From assembly GCA_040879025.1 (NCBI GenBank), contig JBBDLF010000006.1, positions 1 through 43,894 on the forward strand: a stretch of 43,894 bases of DNA, given 5' to 3'. The notes below the pieces were generated by a model. The model was not told the DNA's origin. It made no database searches and saw only the letters and a list, made by a program, of their open reading frames with translations. Source of the stretch: JBBDLF01 sp040879025. GTDB lineage: Bacteria; Pseudomonadota; Gammaproteobacteria; Pseudomonadales; Pseudohongiellaceae. Positions 17,107-25,004 of this stretch are shown piece by piece. A program made the position numbers and the translations under genes. The first letter of the stretch is position 1. Each line of letters begins with the position of its first letter.

Positions 17107-19017
17107 GTGGACAAGGTCAAGCAAGCCTGGACGATAGATGATGCGAGAGAGCTCTATCATGTAGAGGGCTGGGGGGTGGGCTATTTTGATATCAACGAAG
17201 AAGGCCGCGTCACTGTTCACCCCACCAGGGATCCGGAGCAGGGGCTTGACCTGTTCGAACTGGCGCGGGACCTTGAACAGCAAGGTGTCGGTCTGCCGCT
17301 GCTGTTGCGTTTCTCCGACATCCTTCGTACCCGCGTGGCGGACCTGGCGGAGCGGTTCGATAATGCCCGCAAGGAATTTGGCTATGAAGGTGCCTATACC
17401 ACTGTCTACCCCATCAAGGTTAATCAGCAGCGGCACGTGGTGGAGGAAATTCTGGCATACGGCCGTGAATATGGCGTGGGGCTTGAGGTGGGCAGCAAAC
17501 CCGAGTTGCAGGCCGTACTGGCACTGAGCGAGGCCACTGACCATCTGATAATCTGCAATGGTTACAAGGACGAGGAGTTCATGCGGCTCGCTCTCATGGG
17601 ACAGAAACTGGGCCACCAGGTTTTCATTGTGCTGGAAAAAATCAGCGAAGTGGATGTGCTGTTGCGCGTTGCGGAGGAGATGGAAGTTCAGCCCACCGCT
17701 GGTGTACGTGTCAAACTGGCATCGACGGGCTCGGGAAAATGGGCGGAAAGCGGAGGCGAACGCAGCAAGTTTGGACTCACCTCGGCTCAACTGATCCGGG
17801 TTGTAGACAAACTTCGCGCCGCCGGGCGCCTGGACATCCTCAAACTTGTTCACTTTCATATCGGTTCACAGATTGCGGATATACGCAGCGTAAAAATAGC
17901 GATGGGTGAGGTCAGCCGCTTTTATGTGGAGTTGAGAAACGAGGGGGTCGATATCACCCATGTGGACGTTGGTGGCGGCTTGGGTGTTGACTACGATGGC
18001 TCCCGTTCGATCACCAATGCCAGCGTCAATTACTCCATTCAGGAATACGCCAATGATATTGTCTATTCACTCGCGGAGGCGTGCAGGGAAGCGGAATTGC
18101 CGGCACCTCATGTAATCTCCGAATCCGGTCGCGCATTGACCGCGCATCACGCCTTGCTGCTCGTTAACGTTATTGATCTTGAAACGCATTTGCCGTCTCC
18201 ACCCGACGAGGTTGATGAAGATGCGCACACCCTCGTACACGAACTGGCGGCGACGCTCCGGGATATCAGCCCGCGCAACCTGCGCGAAGCCTATCATGAC
18301 GCTTCCTTTGCCAAGGACCAGGCCCATCAGCTTTTTCATAGCGGTGTGCTCAGGTTGCGCGACCGTGCCACGATTGAACGGTACCACCTGAACATCATCA
18401 ATCAGGTCGCCGCACTCGTGGATGAAGACCCTGAAACGTACGAGGACATTATTCCCGAAATTGATCTTATATTGACCGATCGTTACTTTTGTAACTTTTC
18501 CCTGTTTCAATCGCTTCCCGACTCTTGGGCCATAGATCAACTCTTTCCCATTCTTCCTGTTCATCGTCTGAATGAAGAACCTTCGCGGAGGGGGACGCTC
18601 CAGGATGTGACATGTGACTCCGACGGAAAAATATGTCGGTTTGTTGGCGGCAGAACGCCAAAACGTACTCTGGAACTGCACACGTTCACGCCGGAAGAAC
18701 CTTATATTCTGGGCATTTTTCTGACTGGTGCATATCAGGAAATTCTAGGTGACCTGCACAATCTTTTTGGCGACACGAATGCGGTGCATTTGAAGATGCA
18801 CCCCTCCGGGGAGGGGTATGAAGTCACTGATCTCGTCCATGGGGACACCACGACTGAAGTGCTTAACTACGTTCAGTTCGAATCAGCGGCTCTGGTAACC
18901 AATTTCCGCCGCAAGGTGCAAAAAGCAAAAGACCTTTCCCGGCAGGAAGCCAACACCTTCATCGCCGAATACATTGATGGCCTGGCGGGATATACCTATC
19001 TTGAGCAAAACAAGTAG
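17107..19017 (+). CDS. speA: Biosynthetic arginine decarboxylase
   Basis: A 636-residue PLP-dependent enzyme of the fold III family, close to the roughly 650 residues of E. coli SpeA. It decarboxylates arginine to agmatine, the first step of the agmatine route to putrescine. The start WTIDDARELYHVEGWGVGYF is typical of the family. Lys104 in YPIKVNQQ is the expected PLP lysine, and ESGRALTAHHA and the Cys of VTCDSDGK belong to the conserved active site. It starts at GTG (17107), preceded by GGAG at about 7 nt. No speB or other agmatine-using gene is in the window, so the pathway must be completed elsewhere. Confidence 0.96.
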   Translation: MDKVKQAWTIDDARELYHVEGWGVGYFDINEEGRVTVHPTRDPEQGLDLFELARDLEQQGVGLPLLLRFSDILRTRVADLAERFDNARKEFGYEGAYTTVYPIKVNQQRHVVEEILAYGREYGVGLEVGSKPELQAVLALSEATDHLIICNGYKDEEFMRLALMGQKLGHQVFIVLEKISEVDVLLRVAEEMEVQPTAGVRVKLASTGSGKWAESGGERSKFGLTSAQLIRVVDKLRAAGRLDILKLVHFHIGSQIADIRSVKIAMGEVSRFYVELRNEGVDITHVDVGGGLGVDYDGSRSITNASVNYSIQEYANDIVYSLAEACREAELPAPHVISESGRALTAHHALLLVNVIDLETHLPSPPDEVDEDAHTLVHELAATLRDISPRNLREAYHDASFAKDQAHQLFHSGVLRLRDRATIERYHLNIINQVAALVDEDPETYEDIIPEIDLILTDRYFCNFSLFQSLPDSWAIDQLFPILPVHRLNEEPSRRGTLQDVTCDSDGKICRFVGGRTPKRTLELHTFTPEEPYILGIFLTGAYQEILGDLHNLFGDTNAVHLKMHPSGEGYEVTDLVHGDTTTEVLNYVQFESAALVTNFRRKVQKAKDLSRQEANTFIAEYIDGLAGYTYLEQNK

Positions 19018-19072
19018 GTTCGGGTTTCCGCCCATTTTTCTTGGCCCCGAACTCCGGTAAACTGGTTACAGG

Positions 19073-19104
19073 GAGCCTCTGAATATCTGGATATTCAGAG
19101 GCTC
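19073..19104. repeat. Perfect 14-bp inverted repeat upstream of the rhomboid gene
   Basis: GAGCCTCTGAATAT (19073-19086), loop CTGG, and its exact reverse complement (19091-19104). It lies 55 nt after the speA stop and 48 nt before the rhomboid ATG. No T-run follows on either strand, so it is not a standard intrinsic terminator. Its first 11 bases recur at 27699 without the second arm. Confidence 0.8.
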
Positions 19105-19152
19105 GGGCGTTCGGAGGACGAGTGACCTATAGAGCCAGGCAGGGCGAGATTG

Positions 19153-19950
19153 ATGTTTCCGATTCGCGACGACAATCCAACATTCAGCAAACCGATAGCA
19201 ACAATCTTCCTGATTGCTGTCAATGTATTTGCGTGGGTTTTTCTGCAAGGCCTTGGCGCGGTGGAACCTATGGCCATGAGCGTGTGTCGCTTTGGGCTGA
19301 TACCGGGTGACCTGCTTGGAACGCTTCCGGATGGCACCCTGGTACAGGTGGGTCCCGGTCTCGGCTGCAGGCTCGATGGCGGCCCGGCCTGGCACACCCT
19401 GGTCACTTCCATGTTCATGCACGGCGGCTGGCTGCACTTGATCGGCAACATGTGGTTTCTATGGATATTCGGCGACAATGTCGAAGATACCATGGGTCAT
19501 GTGCGATTCGTCGTATTCTATGTACTCTGCGGTCTGGCGGCGGCCGCACTCCAGTTGGTGGCCGGTGGGGACCCGGCAATACCCATGGTAGGTGCATCAG
19601 GTGCGATCGGAGGTGTCATGGGAGCCTATGTTTTGCTTTACCCTCGAGTCCATGTTTACTTGCTGATTTTTCTAGGGTTCTTCGTCACCACGGTAGCTGT
19701 GCCGGCGGTATTCATGCTGGGATACTGGTTTGTCGTGCAATTGGTCGGGGGGGTAAGCGCCTCCGGTGTGGGAGGCGGGGTCGCATTCTGGGCGCATATT
19801 GGCGGTTTTGTTGCGGGTGCATTGCTGATTCTGGTATTCCGCAACCCTGCCATGCTGCGCCGCCATCCGTATTACGGCTGGAAGAAACCGTCGCCGCAAC
19901 GTGCCTGGCAACGGGTGGACAAGCGGAAAACCGGGTCGCGGGATTTTTAA
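19153..19950 (+). CDS. Rhomboid-family intramembrane serine protease
   Basis: A 265-residue polytopic membrane protein with the full rhomboid signature. Ser149 in GASGAIGG and His215 in AHIGGF form the catalytic dyad, and HLIGNMWFLW supplies the conserved His and Asn of the second helix. It should cleave single-pass membrane proteins within the lipid bilayer. The hydrophilic region between the first two helices (residues 40-80) is fairly long. The ATG at 19153 is chosen; an adjacent in-frame TTG at 19150 is less likely. It follows speA by 135 nt across a perfect inverted repeat and converges on the diguanylate cyclase gene. Substrates unknown. Confidence 0.92.
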   Translation: MFPIRDDNPTFSKPIATIFLIAVNVFAWVFLQGLGAVEPMAMSVCRFGLIPGDLLGTLPDGTLVQVGPGLGCRLDGGPAWHTLVTSMFMHGGWLHLIGNMWFLWIFGDNVEDTMGHVRFVVFYVLCGLAAAALQLVAGGDPAIPMVGASGAIGGVMGAYVLLYPRVHVYLLIFLGFFVTTVAVPAVFMLGYWFVVQLVGGVSASGVGGGVAFWAHIGGFVAGALLILVFRNPAMLRRHPYYGWKKPSPQRAWQRVDKRKTGSRDF

Positions 19951-19974
19951 CGGCTCCCTGGGCATTACCGTGGT

Positions 19975-22219
19975 CTAGAGGGCGTCGGAATAGATCAGAA
20001 CGTTATTGCGGCCTTGTTGTTTGGCTGCGTACATCGCAGTATCGCTGTGCTGCATCAGCGTTTTTTCATCGTGCGCATCAATACCCAGCAGACTGATTCC
20101 AATGCTGAGATCCACTTTGACGTCAACTGTGTTGTTCAACCGGACGGGTGGCTCGAAAGCTCTGAGAATGTTTCTGGCGACGCTTGTCGCCGTAGCGGCG
20201 TCATTGACCCTCTCCAGAATGACCACGAATTCGTCACCCCCCAGCCTGGCCACAATATCGCTGGTGCGCAGGGGTTCACGCAACCTCCTGGCTACCTGCG
20301 TCAGCAGCTTGTCGCCAGCTTCATGGCCGTGAGTATCATTAACGAGCTTGAAGCGGTCAAGATCTATGAACAGCAGGGCGATGCCTTGATCGGGGTAGCG
20401 AGCGACAGTTTTTGATGCCTGCGTCAACATTTCGCTCAACACACTGCGGTTCGGCAGTCCGGTCAATTTATCATGGGTTGCCAGATATTTGAGGCGGTCG
20501 GCGATCTGGCGTTTCTCGGTGATGTTCTTTGAAACGCCGCGGTAGCCCATGAAACTACCCTCGTCGTCGACAATCGGTTCACCGCTGAGCGCAAAGTGGA
20601 GGGATTCTTTTTCATCCATGGCAAATGAGAATTCGATGTCGCGGAAGGTCTCGTGTGTTCGCAAAACCGCGCGGAACTGGTCCCAGCTAATAAAATCCGG
20701 CATGGTTCCCTCCATTTCCCATAAGGGTTTTCCAAATACGGCATTGATGCGTGTGAAACCCTCCCTGTTCAGACCAGGCCCTTCGTGCTTGCGCAAATGC
20801 AAATTTTCATCCAGTTCCCAGTAATAGTCGGACGACAGATTGGTCAGGCTGCGGAATCGTGCTTCACTTTCACGAATGCTTTTTTCGGCTTGCTGGCGCT
20901 CTGACTCATTGGCAATACTGGTCATGGCATAGGAGATGTTTTCCGCCATGCTTGTTAGCAGTGCAATGATTTCGTCGTCGAACACCCCGGTTTCACTCGC
21001 GTAGAAACGCAGTATTGCTTGCAACACGCTCGCTGCGTTCGAACAGAGGTAATGCCGCGACGCTGGCAACATTGGCGCTGCGAAGCAGGTCATGCCATTG
21101 CGTTGCGCGTTTGTCGGCGAGGATATCGTTACTGACACAGAGTTTTTTCTTGCGCCAGGCCTCTCCCGAGACGCCATGGCGGTCGTTGGCGCCGTCCCTG
21201 ACCGAGACCAGGACCTGCTCCCGGGAGGGAAGAGCATAAAGCCCGGCTGACGCCACGGTCTGGAGTATACCCTGTTCATTGGGTTGGAGGATGCTCGTTA
21301 CATTGAATTTGCCACCGCTGACCGCGGCGTCACAGACCTTCTGGAATAGATCGGGAACGGTATCGGCCTTCAGAATCGCCGCGTTGGTATCACTCAAGGC
21401 TGAAAACATCTGTTGCAGGCGCAGGGTTTTAATCTCCGCGTTTTTGCGCGCGGTAATATTATGGCTCATTCCAATGATGATCCAGCGCCCGTCGATGCGA
21501 GTCGCGCGGCTGACCACTTCGATAAATCCCGTTTTGCCTTGTACGCTGGTAACGCTTGACTCAAGAAGACTGACTCCCCCTTCGGAGATCAATTTGTCAT
21601 AACGCGCAATTAATTCCTCGCGGTCAACGTTCAGCACCTCGAGTGGACCCATGGCCAGATATTCTTCCCGGCTCAATCCGGCATTGATACAGGCTGTATC
21701 GTTTACATCGATAAACCTGAGCGTCTCCCGGTCAACCAGATAGATCATATCAACGGACATGTCCATCGCTGCGCGGAAGCGTTTCAATCTGGATTCGTTT
21801 TCTTTCTGTCGGGTAATATCGGTAGCAACACAGATATAGCCTTCGAAGGCGCCCGCCGCGTCAAACTGCGGTTCTCCGCTGGCGCAAAGGTAAAGCACAT
21901 GGTCCTGTACGGCAACCCGCAAGGTGAATTCCCTGAAAGACTCCAGTCTCTCGCGCCGACCGGAAAGGATTTCTGCGGCGCCATCATCGGCAACAGTCGC
22001 CAAGGCCTCATTCAGGCGATTCCCCAGTAGCAGCCGGCAGAACGATTCGTCGTCCTCGATAAAACTGCGAACCTCCACGCAACAGCCCTCGGCGTCTTCC
22101 CGCCAGTAATAGTCATTACTGAGAACGACCAGTTGCCAGACACAATCGGCATCAAGTTGATCATACGGTTCGTTATCGACAGAGAGTCTGGTGCCAGCGG
22201 GTTGAACTTGTTTCTTCAT
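19975..22219 (-). pseudogene. PAS-PAS-GAF-PAS-GGDEF diguanylate cyclase, split by a frameshift
   Basis: Two overlapping frames make one protein. The upstream frame (22219 to a stop at 20993) gives two PAS domains and most of a GAF domain, ending LPLFERSERVASNTAFLRE. The downstream frame resumes the GAF at AILRFYASETGVFDDEI, then a PAS domain and GGDEF, ending at 19975. Removing one base around 21014-21020 joins them as RVASILRFYASE, giving about 747 residues. The cyclase part looks intact: active site RLGGDEFVVIL and inhibitory RxxD (RTSD) five residues before it. The start is ATG 22219; the open frame to 22510 lacks credible coding content. It could be a real mutation, a base error, or less likely recoding. 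Confidence 0.82.
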
Positions 22220-22457
22220 TATTTTTATTCTCGCGAATCTTTGAAGTTTCCCAAGTTTGAGATACCCCTGATTTTCACACGCGATAGGTAGGGCACGGCG
22301 ATCCGGTTGCCCCGGACAGGCAAACAAACGACAGTTTAAGAGCTTTTCTGCAGAAGTTGTAGGCAAATTCCCACATTTTGACCCGGATACGCCTGGAATT
22401 GCCCCGCGATGGTCGGATTTGACCGGTTCAGTGACAGAACAAGCCCGTTGACGAGGG

Positions 22458-22488
22458 TTGAATAACAGTCGAATGCGGAGTATATAAT
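22458..22488 (+). promoter_or_regulatory. Likely promoter of the VOC gene
   Basis: TTGAAT (22458-22463), 17-bp spacer, TATATA (22481-22486); TATAAT at 22483 is an alternative -10 with 19-bp spacing. It lies in the 292-bp divergent region between the cyclase and VOC genes, about 24 nt before the VOC ATG. Confidence 0.55.
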
Positions 22489-22511
22489 TATCTTCGCTGC
22501 GGAGATCCATA

Positions 22512-23309
22512 ATGAAAGTGTTACGCTGTCTTGCGCTTTATCTGTTTGTCACCCCCCTCTATGCCCAACTCGCTATCCCCAATGATGCGGGCATTACCTA
22601 TGGTCACATTCACCTGAACGTGTCGGATATCGAGATCCATAAACAGCTGTGGGTTGATCATTTCGGAGGCGAGGTTGTGCAGAAGGGCTCACTGACGGCG
22701 GTTCGCGTCCCCGGAATGCTTATCGCATTAACCGAGCGCGAGCCAACTGGTGGCAGTCAGGGTACGGTCATGGACCATATCGGGTTCAAGGTGCGTAACA
22801 TGGAACAGTTCCTGGCCCAATGGCGTGCTGCCGGCTTACCCGTCGGCCGGGAATTCACCGGCGCTGAAGGGTTACCTAACGCCTACGTGATGGCCCCGGA
22901 TGAAGTACGTGTTGAAGTGCAGGAAGATCAGATGCTGCCGGTTGAAGTTTCCGCGTATCATGTTCATTTTTTCACCCCCGGGTATGAATCCCTGCTGCAG
23001 TGGTATATGGATATGTTCTCGTTGGAGCAACGGCCACGAGGAAGCATCGGTACCACCACCAATGTTCCCGGTATGAATCTGAGTTTCAATAACGCGGATT
23101 CCGAGAGACTTCCCACTCAGGGTCGCTCTCTTGATCATATTGGTTTCGAAGTGGATAACCTGGAAGCATTCTGTCGTGAATTGCAAGCCAGGGGAGTTGT
23201 TTTTGATGTACCGTACCGCGATATTCCCGGCATCGGTTTGAAGATTGCGTTTTTTACCGATCCGTCCGGTGTTCGTGTGGAGTTAACCGAGGGCTTTGAC
23301 GAGTACTGA
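22512..23309 (+). CDS. Exported two-domain VOC (glyoxalase/dioxygenase fold) protein
   Basis: A 265-residue protein with two VOC half-domains after a short signal peptide (MKVLRCLALYLFVTPLYAQ). The first half runs from ITYGHIHLNVSDIEIHKQLW to EVRVEVQ, the second from VSAYHVHFFTPG to GVRVELTEG. Candidate metal ligands are the His of GHIHLNV and HVHFF, the His in MDHIGFK and LDHIGFE, and the Glu in VEVQ and VELTE, as in type I extradiol dioxygenases and glyoxalases. The substrate is unknown. VOC proteins are usually cytoplasmic, so an exported one is notable. The ATG at 22512 has GGAG at 7 nt. Confidence 0.82.
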   Translation: MKVLRCLALYLFVTPLYAQLAIPNDAGITYGHIHLNVSDIEIHKQLWVDHFGGEVVQKGSLTAVRVPGMLIALTEREPTGGSQGTVMDHIGFKVRNMEQFLAQWRAAGLPVGREFTGAEGLPNAYVMAPDEVRVEVQEDQMLPVEVSAYHVHFFTPGYESLLQWYMDMFSLEQRPRGSIGTTTNVPGMNLSFNNADSERLPTQGRSLDHIGFEVDNLEAFCRELQARGVVFDVPYRDIPGIGLKIAFFTDPSGVRVELTEGFDEY

Positions 23310-23509
23310 AGGCTCGTTATTCTGCCGGGGCTCCCGGTACGATCTGAATTTCAGGTATCCAAGATACTGTTGCCATTTCGACACTGACCTGTTCCTCATT
23401 ACCCTGCTTTGATACACTAGCGGCCGAAATCGGAAGCTGAAACTTAACGGTGAAAGATTGGAGGCTGAACGTACAGTCATGAGAGCCAGTAACCCAAGGG
23501 GGTAGCGGT

Positions 23510-24157
23510 GTGATAAACGAACTCTTGCTGAATTTTGCGGAGTGGCTGGGCAGTCAGGATTACAGTCAGATGCTGCTGTCCGGGTACTATAGCTACAACT
23601 GGGTGGAAGCCACCCACGTGCTTGCCCTGATGGTCTCCCTGGGCATGCTCTTTATCATAGACCTGCGCATGCTGGGGCTGATTCTGCCGGAAATGCCTGC
23701 GTCGGCCCTCGCCGCCAGGCTGAATCGTCCAATGTGGATCGGCTTTACGATCATGATTGTTACCGGCCTGCTACTGTTTTATGCCAAGCCCGTGGAGTCT
23801 ACGCAGAGCCTCTGGTTTCGGTTCAAGATGATTTTACTGGTGGCAGCCGCTGCCAATGCCTTTTTCTTTCACCGTCATCTCAAGGAGGCGGAAGGTAAGT
23901 GGGACAATGAGCGCAAGGCACCCAAACCGCTGCGCAACGGTGCGATTCTTTCCCTGAGTCTCTGGTCTCTGGTGGTGTTCATGGGACGGTGCATTCCCTA
24001 CGACTGGGTAGATTGTGACAAAACCAGCAACCGCACCATTCTCTGGGCGGCTGGCTGTGTTTATGAACTACAGGCTCTGGAAACCGCGGAGTCTCCCTTG
24101 GAAGAATCAGCCCGGCTGGCGGTGGCGAGTGTACGTGAATCCGGTAGCGAACAATAA
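23510..24157 (+). CDS. Multi-pass membrane protein, DUF6644-like, first of a pair
   Basis: A 215-residue protein with about four to five hydrophobic segments. The motif WVEATHVLALMVSLGMLFII followed by DLRMLGL is shared in form (His ... Gly ... DLRxL) with the next gene, so the two are paralogues. The resemblance to DUF6644-type proteins is from memory and not certain. After the last hydrophobic stretch it has three cysteines (GRCIPYDWVDC and AAGCVYE), perhaps for a disulfide or cofactor. Start GTG at 23510, preceded by AAGGGGG. It is followed by its paralogue after 12 nt and appears to open the cluster running to 29063. Function unknown. Confidence 0.75.
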   Translation: MINELLLNFAEWLGSQDYSQMLLSGYYSYNWVEATHVLALMVSLGMLFIIDLRMLGLILPEMPASALAARLNRPMWIGFTIMIVTGLLLFYAKPVESTQSLWFRFKMILLVAAAANAFFFHRHLKEAEGKWDNERKAPKPLRNGAILSLSLWSLVVFMGRCIPYDWVDCDKTSNRTILWAAGCVYELQALETAESPLEESARLAVASVRESGSEQ

Positions 24158-24169
24158 GGCGGAGTTGAT

Positions 24170-24751
24170 ATGAACGAGATTTTTGCGTCTTACAAGCGGA
24201 CCATTATTGTCAGTGCCGTCTTGCTGCTGATACTGGTGCTGGAGCTGCTGAACTGGCGGACAGCGGTTTATGGCGGTCTGTTCCCGCTATTTGAGTGGCT
24301 GCAGAGGTCCACCTGGTTGGGCTATGTCGCCACCAACTACGGCTCAATCTATGCGCTCGTTCAGGCAATACACCTACTGTCGATGGCATTGCTGGGAGGC
24401 ACAATATTGCTGATGGATCTGCGTCTTCTGAACCTGTCGTTAAAAACCATGCCGGTTGACGTGGTAGTAGAGAATGCGTACCGCTGGTTCAGGTTCGGGT
24501 TGATGGGCGCCGTTGTCAGTGGTATTTTTCTTGCCGCGGGAGTCGCGGAGAAGGTGTACTATCTGCCGGTGTTCTGGGCCAAAATGCTGGCTCTGCTCGG
24601 GGGATCGCTCTTCGTTATCTTTTTCAAGATACCCCTGCTGCGAAAAGCCGGAACCAACAGTGTCTGGTTGATACGTGTGGTGGCGATTACATCGTTGATG
24701 GTCTGGTTCACGGTAGCGGCCACCGGTCGCTGGATCGGATTTGTGGGTTAG
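24170..24751 (+). CDS. Multi-pass membrane protein, DUF6644-like, second of the pair
   Basis: A 193-residue protein with about five hydrophobic segments. It repeats the pattern of its upstream neighbour: YALVQAIHLLSMALLGGTIL then LMDLRLLNLSL, then paired helices with WFRFGLMGAVVSG. The conserved membrane His and Asp-Leu-Arg motif suggest a shared cofactor or partner, but no activity is known to me. The ATG at 24170 has GGAG at about 7 nt. Spacing of 12 nt to the previous gene supports one transcript and possibly a heteromeric complex. Confidence 0.75.
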   Translation: MNEIFASYKRTIIVSAVLLLILVLELLNWRTAVYGGLFPLFEWLQRSTWLGYVATNYGSIYALVQAIHLLSMALLGGTILLMDLRLLNLSLKTMPVDVVVENAYRWFRFGLMGAVVSGIFLAAGVAEKVYYLPVFWAKMLALLGGSLFVIFFKIPLLRKAGTNSVWLIRVVAITSLMVWFTVAATGRWIGFVG

Positions 24752-24794
24752 CAGGCGCCGAGGCGCTCTCTCTGAAAGCGATTAAACCAACTCA

Positions 24795-24983
24795 ATGGTG
24801 AACACTTTGATGACGGACGAGAAGCAAAAGAAAGATTTACTGATAGCGACACTGATCGTTACAGTGGTTATCCTCCTGGGGGGTCTCGATTACTGGATCG
24901 GTCAGGTGCAAACCACGCTCGAGCTGCTGGAATTGGCATACGGCGAAAATTTTGGTCTGTTCAATAACCCGATGAATTTTTAG
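24795..24983 (+). CDS. Small single-pass membrane protein
   Basis: A 62-residue protein: short charged N-terminus (TDEKQKKD), one hydrophobic helix (LLIATLIVTVVILLGGLDYW) and a C-terminal tail rich in Leu, Glu and Asn. The ATG at 24795 and the in-frame ATG at 24810 are both possible; neither has a strong Shine-Dalgarno. It lies between the membrane pair and the NqrB/RnfD-like gene with gaps of 43 and 21 nt, so it could be a small subunit of the same complex. Family not recognised. Confidence 0.6.
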   Translation: MVNTLMTDEKQKKDLLIATLIVTVVILLGGLDYWIGQVQTTLELLELAYGENFGLFNNPMNF

Positions 24984-25004
24984 GCTTCCCGGCCTCCCCG
25001 CTTT

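Noticed and set aside
17032..17859. 275-aa minus-strand open frame opposite speA
   Set aside because: Shadow of speA: no ribosome binding site or domain, and speA is fully conserved over this stretch.
21003..21030. Programmed ribosomal frameshift in the cyclase gene
   Set aside because: No slippery heptamer, and no stimulatory structure that I could see. A mutation or base error is simpler.
22220..22510. 97-residue N-terminal extension of the diguanylate cyclase
   Set aside because: Composition is non-coding, the region lies in the divergent promoter area, and the ATG at 22219 begins the conserved protein.
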